From NCBI GenBank assembly GCA_002803225.1, contig NXFV01000883.1, positions 1-44,357 of the forward strand: DNA of 44,357 nt, given 5' to 3'. Both the position numbers and the translations under genes were made by a program. Shown here piece after piece: positions 20,522 to 31,099 of this stretch. The stretch is from Gamarada debralockiae (Eukaryota > Ascomycota > Leotiomycetes > Helotiales > Hyphodiscaceae). Below the pieces are notes generated by a model. The model searched no databases, was not told where the DNA came from, and saw nothing but the letters and a program-made list of their open reading frames with translations. Positions within the stretch are counted from its first letter, which is position 1. Every line of letters begins with the position of its first letter.

Positions 20522-23500
20522 ATGGACGGCCTCAGCGCAGCCGCAGGCGTTATCGCGGTGATCCAAATACCGTATTAATTGCTTTATTAGACCGCTTCAT
20601 TTTATAAGCACTGCTTACTTATAAGCAACGGTTCCAATTCGACTCGATGGACTACAGGGCCTATAACAAGGATATAAGCACTTAGTTGGGGGTCATCGTG
20701 ATGTAAATTTGTTGCTCAAACGCCCTGTAAGTACAGCGCTCTCCACTATAATTTCAGGGCTCTACGGCGCCCAACTACCTAAAATCACAGCGCACACTCT
20801 TCTAGAATTACAGGCTGTCTATCGCATAACAAGCTATCATTTGCAGTAATTCAAGGCTACTAGTATCTATAATTCCACTCTAATGTTCAGCATATGGCTC
20901 ATTAATTAAGTTATAAGCACCTATTCCCATTATAAGCAATGGTTCTAATTCTTTAACATGCACGATTTAAGGTTACAAGAACGTATCCTATAAAACAATT
21001 AATGCGGTAGCCCAATCCGTGAGCGGCTTCCTCAAAGACTTGTATCGAGATATTCGTGATGCGTGAACCGAAATCGAACGGCTTTATGACACGGTTATCA
21101 GTCTTGATCGAAAGCATCGCGAAGGGACTGGACGACTTATTGAAGGGCCGAGGTACTGAGATTACGAACGCTGCTCTACTAGAAGATCCGTAAGGGCCGC
21201 TCAAGCAATCTTTATCGGAACTAAAGATTGTGAAAGAGAAATTGGACGTTGTAGTGGTTGATGATAGCCGTTTTGGAAAGGTAAAGCTGTCGGTCAAACA
21301 ATCAGTGAAGCGTTCACTGAAATGGCCACTCAAGAAAGAGGAAGTTCTGAGTATTGTGGCCAGGCTAGAGAATCATAAATTGAGTTTGTTGTTAGACGTT
21401 GATGTCAACACCCTGTAAGTCCTCCGTTAGTGAGCTAGCTTGGATAAGCTTTGACATTTCTCAAGCTCGCTTTAGTTTGAGCACTCTGATATTCTAATAG
21501 ATATCAAAAAGGACATCGCTTCTGCCCAAAATGATACCCACTGCCAGCGATTGATCAACTGGTTGTCTCGCTCCCTGCCGGATCCATCTCTCGAGCATAT
21601 CAAGGCTCTGAAATTGCATGAAGCGACTACAGGCTCGTGGCTAGTCGACGGAGATGATCTTTGGAAATGGGCCGCCACTCCGAACTTGTATATCTGGGTC
21701 AATGGGAGTGGTAAGTGTTCGCTGCCTCGAAAACATATCGAAAGCTAATCAAAAGTTAGCTGGGGCGGGAAAATCTATTCCATTGTACGGCCATTTTCCC
21801 CACCTCTCTCCTTTTCTCCTTCTACAAGCAACAGTATAGCATTGACAATGTTTTACTTTGTATCAATAGCTCGACAGTCATTGCTGACATCCAATCCCAG
21901 AGCAAGAATGAGCCCAACTCAGCTGTGGCCTACTGGTACTTTGCCTTCAGGGACTCTGCCTCTCAGAATGTCGACCATTGCCTCCGCTCTTTGTTGACAA
22001 ACCCCTGCAGCAGGCCCGCAGAACACGCCCAAGGCTCTCCAAGAAGCCTATAAGCAATCTCATAACGGCCAATTGTCGCCAAGTGCCGAAAGCTTGATGG
22101 ATATGTTAAACGCTGCCATTGAAGGCTTCGAAAATATGTACGTCTTTCTCGACGCTCTCGACAAATGTCCCAAATCGGGCAAACAACAGGAACGTGAACG
22201 AGACTATTTGATGGATTGTATTCACGAAATATGTGGTTGGAAGGAGTGCCTTCACATGCCCACCACAAGTCGGAAAGAAATGATATTGAGGAGACTTTGG
22301 CGAGCTTGTCCAAAGAGATAGAGAACTTCAATGAAATCAGTGTTCATGGTGCTTTGGTCGAAGAGGATATCAGAAAATACATCCGAAAATCTTTCAAGGC
22401 CCGTCAATTCAGCAATTGGAAACAAGACTTGAAGGAAGAAGTTGAAACAAAGCTGGCTACTCAAACCAATGGGATATAAGTCAAGCTAAGGTGTCGAGGT
22501 GAGATTTATGCTTACAATATAGATTTCGTTTGGTTGCCTTGCAACTTGAAGTTTTACTCAGGTCGACATCTGTTGCAGCGATTAGCAAGGCATTGAATAC
22601 TCTGCCTGTCACGCTTGATGAGTTCTACGATTATACGCTGAAAAACATTGACGAGCAATATCAATAGCAAGCATCTACTCACTACAATGGCTTGCATATT
22701 TCGCACGACCTCTTTCGCTCTCAGAACTTGCCGAAGCGACTATTATTCACCCGAGAGAAGAGCCGTGTTTAGATCTAGACGAACGCAGAATGGTTGGTAC
22801 GGCCCTGAGAAGACGTCAATGCTATACTTGTAGGAAGCGTTGATGGGTCTATTCTTGCGTTTGCATGTGTATGTGGTTCTCTTGACATCGTGAGAATGTT
22901 ACTCGAGGCAGGAGCAAACGTCAATGCGACTCTTGAGGGACGCCCAAACATTTTACGGAACGGCAATAATAGCTGCCTGTATTGGAGGCCGTCTCGAGAT
23001 AGCTAAACTACTTTTAGCGCTTGGTGCAGACGTAAATCTTGCGGCTGAAGGAAGCCTCGGCGGGCTTCCACTGGAAGCAGCATGCAAATTTGACCATTTC
23101 GACATAGAAAAGTTACTCCTAGATTGGGGTGCAGGTGTTAACACTGCGGTTAAAGGCGATACCTACGAAACTCCCCTTGTAGCTGGTTGCCAGTCTCGTT
23201 CTCTTGAAGTAGTGAGACTGCTGTTGGAGTACGGAGCGAATGTCGATACTATGGTCGAGGAAGACAACGATAAGACTCTACTAGCAGCTGAATGTAGGTC
23301 TGGATCTCTAGAGATATGACGACTTACCGAGCTCTGCTCTATGTAACGTAGTACACTGCGGTAAGGTTGACGTTGTATCTTTACTTCTGGATACTGGGGC
23401 TAATATCTGGCCAAAAGAAGTCTTTCGCGGACCTTACCAAACCGCTCTATAGCTATACGAAGAAGCGCGCTATAAAATCTTCCGCCATTGGACATTTTAT

Positions 23501-23640
23501 AAGGATATTCTTGGCATTTTTGATACCCATTTGGAAAGACAGAGGAGAGAAAATTCGCGAACGCCCCACACCAATTCTGAACCTCCTTCTACCGTGTGGT
23601 GCAACGTGGGATACCCGGTGTGATGCATCTTCGAAGATGC
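20522..23640 (+). pseudogene. NACHT-ankyrin NLR (STAND) protein, disrupted
   Basis: Fungal NLRs are cytosolic sensors of self/non-self recognition and regulated cell death. The start MDGLSAAAGVIAVIQ is the classic N-terminus. A 438-bp TIR element interrupts the Ile codon after VIQ; beyond it come AQSVSGFLKDLYRDIRDA, a TGA (21064) in place of an expected Arg, and TEIERLYDTVISL. KRSLKWPLKKEEV and WLVDGDDLWKWAATPNLYIW lead to a P-loop, GSAGAGKS, formed across an intron from about 21712 to 21761. The Walker B region reads VFLDALDKC (near 22151), with Lys where relatives have Glu. Frames change near 21960-22080 and 22270-22320. Ankyrin repeats occupy about 22900-23400, for example EIAKLLLALGADVN and EVVRLLLEYGANVD, ending in a stop and a further decayed repeat. 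The gene cannot make a full protein. Confidence 0.85.
20570..21007. mobile_element. 438-bp TIR element (MITE-like) inside the NLR relic
   Basis: The left end starts CCGTATTAATTGCTTTAT and the right end, read on the minus strand, starts CCGCATTAATTGTTTTAT, a 20-bp inverted repeat with two or three differences. TA flanks both ends (20568-20569 and 21008-21009). Removing the element and one TA makes the host frame read VIQ-I-AQSVSGF, exactly the expected NLR N-terminus, which fixes the boundaries. The interior has no coding frame; it carries two related motifs (ATAAGCA and AAYGGTTCYAATTC) near both ends. A non-autonomous Tc1/mariner-type element is the simplest reading. Confidence 0.88.
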
Positions 23641-23862
23641 AGGAACGCCTCCTCTCGCCAAGAGATTTTCGCGAGTAATGAATCATCACTTGCAAAGGCG
23701 ATGCTTCACGGCACTAGGAAGAATATCGCCATGACAGATTCTACAGTACAAGTACAATCCGACCCAAGGGAGGGACTCGCTCTAAATACTCCAACCAGTT
23801 ATAGAATACAAACTCCCAACATCTAAAATCTAGCCATGAATTGACGTTGAATTGTCCCATCT

Positions 23863-25001
23863 TTACTTTTGGGTACCCTGGAAAAATTGCCCTTGAGGTA
23901 TATTGCCACTCGCCTCGAGGTCCACAGACTCGGGCGTGAGCGAATAACTTTGTTCCCTCAACTTCCTCTCTTTCCTACTTGGCAGATCGCTTTGCTTTCC
24001 AGGCATCACAGTCCCTGGATGAACAATATTCAAGAGGACAAGAGCGGTAAACATCGGTAAGGAGTCTAGGCAGTACATGTAGGCCTCATGGTTTGGGATC
24101 GTGCTGGTGAAGCCTGATGAGTACTCGACGAGGCGGAATATGATACGGACCTGAGAGGGTTGTTAGCAAGTGCGCTTCAGTTCTTGTTGGAGAAAGCCCA
24201 ATTGGACATACAGTTATGAGAACCAGAACTGCGTAGATGACGTAAAGCATCCTCCATGCTGCGGATATTTGGCACGATGGAGGCTGCCTTAATAGGTCTC
24301 GGTGGAATTGGACGGCGAGAATCATGAATATAATGATAAAAAGTTGCTGAAGGCCGACCTAATGATCAAGGTTAGCGTCGGCAAAGCGGAGAGGAGATTT
24401 CAACTCACTCCACCCATGTATATGTGGATTCCTCTGAGAAGTTGAGCTGCAGTCAGATTGTTGCCGACTGCTTGTACTGCCCCAGCAAGTTGAACGATGA
24501 AAGAGCTATTTATGGTCAGCGCAGAGCTCATCCCACAACGTAGTGTGAGATCTTACAAAATATCAAGCAGCACAAAATAAACCCCAAATCTCCTGGCTGG
24601 AATCCCCCCAATCTTCTGCGCCGGAACAAAATTGTAGACCATGCGCCCCATAATCATGTACACAAAGGCATTTATCCACAGCGGCGACACCAGAACCAAT
24701 ACAAACCAGATAGCATAAAGAGGCTCGGAGGTAGGGTATTGTATCGAAAGACATCGCGAAATCATGGCCAAGGTCTCCAATGTTCCGCCCATAACTATCA
24801 CCGCGCAATACCATTTTCGTGAGCGGATTCCTTGGTAGATGTGGAAGAGTGTTGTGAGGCCAAATAAACAGGCCATCAAACCCGCTGCTGGGAGGGAGGG
24901 GCAGAATGCCCATTGATTTTTGGGATCATCGAGAGCTGAGTTAGCTGTTAGTGATGCAGTGACGATGCGACCACGAATTACTCACGAAGACAGCGAGTCA
25001 T
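23863..25001 (-). CDS. RTA1-like seven-transmembrane protein
   Basis: RTA1/RTM1-like proteins are fungal multi-pass membrane proteins linked to lipid translocation and resistance to toxic compounds. Five exons (25001-24986, 24935-24557, 24505-24409, 24358-24212, 24150-23863) give 308 residues, the usual family size. The tiny first exon encodes MTRCL, then the frame reads DDPKNQWAFCPSLPAAGLMA, a typical N-terminus. Other signatures are GLTTLFHIYQGIRSRKWYC, LWINAFVYMIMGRMVY, RRFGVYFVLLDI, GIHIYMGGVGLQQLFI, RIIFRLVEYSSGF and NHEAYMYCLDSLPM, ending with LVLLNIVHPG and a hydrophilic cytosolic tail. All five joins are in phase with 50-61 nt introns. The gene is intact and divergent from the Zn2Cys6 factor at 25958, a possible regulator by position only. 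Confidence 0.92.
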
Positions 25002-25957
25002 GATAACAGCCTTTATGTGACGAGGCGGTTTTGAGGTTGTAGAGTTGAGACAGCTGCCGTCAGTTGGTAAAGTGACAAATGGAAGACTACGAGAAGAAGC
25101 AGCTGCGAATGAGAAGATTGAGCAGTATGAAGATAACAGATGAAACTCAACCCAAGATATACTTGAAGCTTCCGAACAGAAGACTTGATTTGGAAATGCG
25201 ATACGAAAAGAATATGCTTAATTTAAATTGCGGACGTGGTCCCCACAGCCACAGACATGATGAGCATACGAACCAACCAACCACATTGTGGGAAATGAAG
25301 AAACGATCACGAGTAAATAGAGCCGCGTTGATGAGGCTCGAAGTCAGGAATAATACGGGCGCAATCAAGCCCGATTTAGGTACTTTTCATGTCTGCCTTG
25401 AGGCCGCAGTCGTAAGATAACTTCCCAAACACGCGTGGACTTCGTACAGCGCGCAATAATCTGGCCTTTTGTGTCTGTGCAACTGTCGAATGTTCTACTA
25501 AACTGGAAGGCATTGTCCAATAGAACTTCGAAGTTTTACTACTTTTTACTATATTAGGTCTAAACAGATCTGAGAAGCTCAGACATTAAAGGCAAGATTG
25601 TTGCGCGCTGTACGTGGAAACATGGGGGAAATTGAAGTTTGTCAATGGACTGTTCGTTTAGAACACGGAGTTGGTCTGTGCTGTATTTCCTTATTCGGCA
25701 TGTTCTCCGAAGCTTGGCTGCGAATTGAGCGGGAGAGGCACAGCAGGGGTTTAAAAGAGCTGCGCCTCGTACCACATATCGTGATAGGCTCTGTCGTAAA
25801 AGCTCACGGGACTTCTGAACATCCAAAAATCATTATTGTCAAACTGATGCTTCATGTACGATCCAGAAATAATGAAGTTGGGTTTAATGCCGGGTTAACT
25901 CCACAGTCGTTTAATCTCTCTCCCGTTCAGAAGCCACTTCATTTGATTCCAGACCAG
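25002..25957. other. Divergent promoter region between RTA1-like gene and Zn2Cys6 factor
   Basis: About 950 bases carry the promoters of both flanking genes. A plus-strand frame at 25079-25420 and the upstream extension of the factor's first frame (from 25598) show no domain and were not accepted as coding. Confidence 0.5.
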
Positions 25958-27913
25958 ATGCCTCGAACGCCAGAGAAGCTTGGGGTCACTGTTCAAAAGC
26001 GTACACGGGCTTTTGCTTCAAAGGTAGCGACTGGTTGTATTACATGCAAGTGAGCAGCTGTTTCCTCTTTCGGCCGGGCCGCCGTTCGTCTTTTCCCATT
26101 ATCTGTGAGTCTCAAACCGAAAGTTCGGAATCCGGCAGGGTGATGTCCAGCTCCCCGTTGAATTAAGACTAGCGTAACCGGATTGGCTGTTCTCTTTAGC
26201 ATGCAACCGTTTCCTACCTTTGCCACTGGTGGCCATTGAGCCATTCTGGCGTTTCTCCCTCTCCTCCACTCAATGGTCTGAGAACATAGTCCTGACATAA
26301 CCCCCCAGAATACGCCGGATAAAGTGCGACGAGGGAAGACCAAATTGCGAGAAGTGTATAAAGACAGGCCGGAAGTGTGATGGATACCTTCCTACCAACC
26401 AGCCCAAAGGACGAAGCAAAAGTCCAGGCGTGAAAGCTTCCAAACTTGAATCATGCATGGACCGACTTTTGGTACTTGACATCTCAGGAACTGAACAAGA
26501 ACGCAGCTCTTTCGAGTTCTTCCGATCATGTACTGCCCCACAACTATCTGGCTTCGATACGAATCTCTGGCACCAATTGATCCTTCAAGCTAGTCATCAT
26601 GAGCCAGCGATTCGCCATGCTGCCATTGCCTTGGGATCGCTTCATCAAAAGTTTGCATTCAACGAATCTTCCATCCTTGGATCGAACCAAACCTGCGACC
26701 CAGATGCATTTGCTCTGCAGCAATACGTCAAGGCAATTGGGCTCCTAGTCCAGCCAATCCGTAAGCGTGGAAAGCAGGCTGCTGATGTCGCGCTGATGGC
26801 TTGTGTGCTTTTCGTTTGCTTTGAGGTGAGCCTGGCCAAGACATTTCACTCTTTTTAACCGGCGTGAACGACTGACAATTTGACAAGACCCTCCGAGGAC
26901 ACCATGGATCCGCTCTGTCACATATCGAGAGCGGAGTGAAGATTGTCGCCGAGCTTATAGCAGAAACAGAGGGTTCACACACTTCAACCACGTCGTTGGA
27001 AGTTGCAACGACTCCTTACGCACCCTTATCTATGTTGAACCTCGTATTCGTTCGACTGGACAGTCAAGCCAGCCAAATAGGAGCCGAACGACACAGAAAG
27101 CTTCTCAGTCCAGTCCTGGACGACAAAGAGCGCGGATATCAAGCTGAGATACCAACTTCGTTCTCTAGTATAGAGGAAGCCAGGAACGCATTGGACTATG
27201 TCTGGACAGCTGGCATTCGAGTTCTGCAAAGGGAACGGTTTCCAGACGAGGTAGGAGGGCCAACTGAAACACTCGACCTTACGCTCAAATTGGTTCAAAA
27301 TTTCTCAGCGATCAGGTTACGACAGTGGTCTCAAGCATTCGACAACTTCTTTCGACGCCATCCTCAGGGTTTTGATAATGCTTCTCAAGAGTGTATTCAC
27401 ATCGTAAAAATACACCGCATACTCACCGGGATTTTTTTTTGGTATGGAACTCGTCTGGATGAGAGAGTGTGGGACAATTACTATGTTGAGTTTGAGGCAA
27501 TGATCTCCCATGCGACTTCTGTGGCGAAAGGCACAACAAACTCTCGGTACAATCATTCACCGCGATCTGCCTTCTCACTTGACACTGGCATTATATTGCC
27601 CTTGTACTTCATTGCTACTAAATGCCGGCATCCCATTATCCGTCGTAAGGCAATTGAACTCCTCAAATCGACTTCTCGTCAAGAAGGGGTGCTCAACAGT
27701 CAACTGACTGGAAGGGTTGCCGAAAGGCTTGCGGATATTGAGGAAGAGGGACTAGGGGAAATAAGCTGTGCTCAGGATATTCCAAATTGGGCCCGTCTTG
27801 TTGGTGTGGATGTCAGGTTTGATCCTGAAGGCCGGTGTGCCTTCTTGGGGTACATGAGACAGAGATGGGAGAGATCGAAGAGATATACTGTTCAAGAATG
27901 GCTAGAGTGGTAA
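25958..27913 (+). CDS. Zn2Cys6 transcription factor, 544 aa
   Basis: A fungal-specific regulator: a binuclear zinc cluster for DNA binding and a helical regulatory domain. Exons 25958-26049, 26309-26825 and 26888-27913 join in phase. The cluster is C27-x2-C30-x6-C37-x6-C44-x2-C47-x6-C54 (GCITCK, then RRIKCDEGRPNCEKC, then CDGYL), split by a 259-nt intron after the second Cys, a position shared with the factor at 35638. The second exon carries SFEFFRSCTAPQLSGF and HHEPAIRHAAIALGSLH, typical of this large subfamily, and the 62-nt second intron joins VCFE to TLRGHHGSALSHI. The C-terminus ends QEWLEW. The start at 25958 is chosen because the zinc cluster usually begins within 30 residues. Target genes are unknown; the RTA1-like neighbour is a candidate. 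Confidence 0.93.
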
Positions 27914-28977
27914 TTGAGTTTGTATGCTTGAAGAATCACCCCAGTCATCGCTGAGGGATCAGATCACTTCATCTAAATTTTGATGCTGATCGCAGTCTCT
28001 CATGACTTTGTTACTGATACAACACAAACCCAATGAAGAGCTATAAGCACCACTGTATTAATTGGATTACAAGATATCATTCCTTCTTTCCGTTTCGGCG
28101 ATTTGAAACAGACACTCCAGATATCTCCAGGCTGATTTAGATATCATCTTCAATTGCTTATTCAGAGAGAGCGACTAAGGCTCTTGCATCTATGAGGGAC
28201 TCTTTCAAACTTCCTGATCACATAAACGGACTAAATAATTACGAACTTATGTTCTAATTAATGCGGGACCTAATTTCAGTCAGAAATCAAACAAAAATAC
28301 AAAAGGAAAATTCATAACGGTGGGCCAAAATTGACAGGGCTTCCTATCGCAATCTCGCAAGGCGAATGTCCTTGTAAAGTTTGCGCGCAAGAACGGTTTA
28401 AATTGGCACATTAGTAGGAGGTAAAGGAGTCATCGGAGGAACAACTCCTATGTCAGATTTATGGGCTTCGTGGGGTAAGGCAGGGTCACGTGGACGAGTA
28501 ATTCTTCTGGTGAACTTGACTTGATTCTTATTCCAGTTCTACTGTCGGTAGAGCTCTGCACAGCTCGTACATATGTACCTTAGGAACGAGTTTACAGAGC
28601 CTTCAGATATCAGGTCAGATATCTGGATCAGGTAAGATCTTCAGGCAATATTCCTGACATCCTAGAAATTTTGATAACCGCACGTGACTCTCGCTTAGGA
28701 TGAAATAATCGAGTGTTGTTCTCAGAACATCACTCGAACTCTTCAAACCAGCCCCTTGAGCGAAACTCGAATAGGAAACCATCACGACATCTAAAGAACC
28801 TGCTGGCTTTGTGGAATCTGTCAAATCGTGAGGCATTAGAGTCTAATCAGACGGAGGAGTACTGTCAGGATAAGACTTAGAATAAGATTGCGAAGTACAA
28901 AAGATTACCCCACTTCTTGAACAAAGATCTAATAAATTGATTCAGTTACCGAGCCCCTATTCGTGCCTGTGGTCAAG
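27914..28977. other. Intergenic, with a possible decayed MITE end
   Basis: No supported gene. The bases 28041-28070 (CTATAAGCACCACTGTATTA then ATTGG) resemble the ATAAGCAC and GTATTAATTG motifs of the TIR element at 20570, so a degraded copy may lie here. The minus-strand frame 28615-28836 has no domain. The last few hundred bases should hold the spt10 promoter. Confidence 0.4.
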
Positions 28978-30720
28978 ATGCCTGCTATGCTGGATGACCC
29001 CAACAGTCCAACCATCTACCGAACCTCTGGCTCCGCGCCCTTCCCAGACCCTCACGATGCTCACCCCGCACTTCCCGTCGATGTCTACCCACGACAAGTC
29101 ACACTGCGCGACCGTGTCACAATCGCCACCATCGTTCCCTTCTCCTCGAAGCACCAAGTGCCACCCTCTCTCCTGGCATACCTCTCTGACCAATTGAACA
29201 AAGAGATTGAGATGGGCGACACATACCCCATGATAGACACTATGTCCGTGGACAAGTTCGGCTCATATTGGTTCCAGAACTTCGGCGCAGTGATGCTACT
29301 TGGGAACATCGAGAGCGCAGACGAGGTAGTAGAAGGCAAGAACTGGGCTACAGAATGTCTAGGCAGTTTTTACATCAAGCCCAACTACCCGGGCCGCAGC
29401 AGCCACGTCTGCAACGCCGGCTTCCTCGTCACAGACGCCGCACGCAACAAAGGCGTTGGACGACTCATGGGAGAATCCTACCTCGAATGGGCGCCTCGTC
29501 TAGGCTACACCTACTCGGTCTTCAACCTCGTCTACGAAACCAACGTCGCATCCTGCAAGATCTGGGATGCATTAGGCTTCAAGCGAATCGGACGAGTCAA
29601 AGGAGCTGGAAACCTGAAGTCTTATCCGGGACAGCTGATCGACGCGATTATATATGGGCGAGACTTAGGGCCCGAGGGCACCGATTTCGTGAGTGAAGAA
29701 CGCTTCGATAAAATCGCTTTTTACCTCCGCTATGGCAAGTACCCGGCAGGCGCTGACCGGGCGGAAAAAAGCAGACTGCGTAGCGCCGCCACTCACTACA
29801 AGCTCCTCGACAACGACAAGCTCATGCTGAAAGACAAGGAGGTGATCGCGGATCCGACGAAACAGTATGAGATTGCGAGGAAAGTGCATGTGTTGCAGCA
29901 TGGGGGCATCAATAAGACGACGGCGACGATTGCGGAGAAGTACCATTGGGTTAGGATTAAGGAGACGGTCAGTCTTGTAATTAGGAATTGTACGGAATGT
30001 AAGGAGTTAGGAAAGAGTCCTGTTGTGCGCGCTGATGGCGTGAGTCTTGCACCGAGAAGAGCGCCCGGACAGGGGGGTGTCAGTGCTGCTGGTCGTATAC
30101 TTTCTCTTCCTCACTCTTCAGATTCTGCGTTCCCGGATCATCAAGCTCAGCCGCAGCATGATCATCATCAGCAGCATCATCAGACGTCGGTCTCACCACA
30201 GGTCCTAAACCGTACCCTCCCTGGCTCAGTCCAGGATACCAACTCCCACACGCATCCAGATCAGCTACGCCATCCTTCCGCACCAATCGCTCAAATGCAA
30301 TCAACTCACACCCACTCCACAAACCACCACCATCAACAACAGCAGAATATCCGCGAGGACTACATGCCACTTGACCCACAAATCATGGAAGACGTCCGCA
30401 ATCAACTAGGAACATACAATCAACATACTCACAACACACATGAACACTCACCAACTTTCACGCCGCATGACGGACTAGATCACCAGGATGGTGGCGGCGG
30501 GGATGATTCGTTCCAGGCTATGTTAGGAGGCGGCGGTACGGGCGGGAGTGGAACGCATGAGGGCGATGGAGATGGGGATTTGGATATGTTGATTGATCAG
30601 GAGGAAGATGGTGAAGGTGAAGAGGATGGAGATGAGAGTGTGTTGAGACAGGCGGAGGCTGCAGCTAGGGTTGTGGAGGAGGCAATGAGGAGCGGTAGGA
30701 GGGGGTATGGGAAGGATTGA
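28978..30720 (+). CDS. spt10: Spt10-type GNAT acetyltransferase with integrase-like zinc finger
   Basis: In yeast Spt10 activates core histone genes by binding their upstream elements; it combines a GNAT acetyltransferase-like domain with an H2C2 zinc finger related to retroviral integrases. Here, 580 residues start at the first ATG (MPAMLDDPN). Residues about 124-211 form the GNAT core, with the acetyl-CoA loop RNKGVG and YETNVASCKIWDALGF. Residues about 304-342 carry the H2C2 finger (HVLQHGGINKTTATI, then YHW and CTEC). The rest is low-complexity His/Gln-rich sequence and an acidic tail (EEDGEGEEDGDE), probably activating. It is a single intact exon, convergent with cct7. Assignment rests on the domain pair, which is rare outside Spt10. 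It may control histone genes in this fungus, by analogy with yeast. Confidence 0.88.
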   Translation: MPAMLDDPNSPTIYRTSGSAPFPDPHDAHPALPVDVYPRQVTLRDRVTIATIVPFSSKHQVPPSLLAYLSDQLNKEIEMGDTYPMIDTMSVDKFGSYWFQNFGAVMLLGNIESADEVVEGKNWATECLGSFYIKPNYPGRSSHVCNAGFLVTDAARNKGVGRLMGESYLEWAPRLGYTYSVFNLVYETNVASCKIWDALGFKRIGRVKGAGNLKSYPGQLIDAIIYGRDLGPEGTDFVSEERFDKIAFYLRYGKYPAGADRAEKSRLRSAATHYKLLDNDKLMLKDKEVIADPTKQYEIARKVHVLQHGGINKTTATIAEKYHWVRIKETVSLVIRNCTECKELGKSPVVRADGVSLAPRRAPGQGGVSAAGRILSLPHSSDSAFPDHQAQPQHDHHQQHHQTSVSPQVLNRTLPGSVQDTNSHTHPDQLRHPSAPIAQMQSTHTHSTNHHHQQQQNIREDYMPLDPQIMEDVRNQLGTYNQHTHNTHEHSPTFTPHDGLDHQDGGGGDDSFQAMLGGGGTGGSGTHEGDGDGDLDMLIDQEEDGEGEEDGDESVLRQAEAAARVVEEAMRSGRRGYGKD

Positions 30721-31099
30721 TGGATGGTATGAATGTTTTGGAATATTCTTACCACTACTTTACACGGGACAAGCACAGAACACGAGCCGGCCAATTTTGG
30801 TCCTATCAGTAAAGCGAATTGGCTGGATAATTTGTTGCCCGCGGAGTGGCCGGACCTAGAGGCCCCGCTTTCCAGGCAGATGACACCGGAGGAAACTGGG
30901 AGATGAAGACTTGCTCATGGCGACTTTCGAGTGAGAAGTAAAGTGGCCCATATGTAGGAGTCACGGAAGAATCGAGCAATACCATGCTGAAAATCAAGCA
31001 TTCTAGTGTTCGCACATGTATACTATTATACATACTACCAAGTATTCCTAACACTTATCAATGCCATGAAGGTTCCGCACTCCCATCACCTGCCTCAAT
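30721..31099. other. Short convergent intergenic region
   Basis: The 3' ends of spt10 and cct7 meet here, 379 bases apart. No open frame or repeat of note; overlapping transcript ends are likely. Confidence 0.5.

Noticed and set aside
25079..25420. 113-codon plus-strand ORF beginning with ATG
   Set aside because: Basic low-information sequence inside a divergent promoter; no domain.
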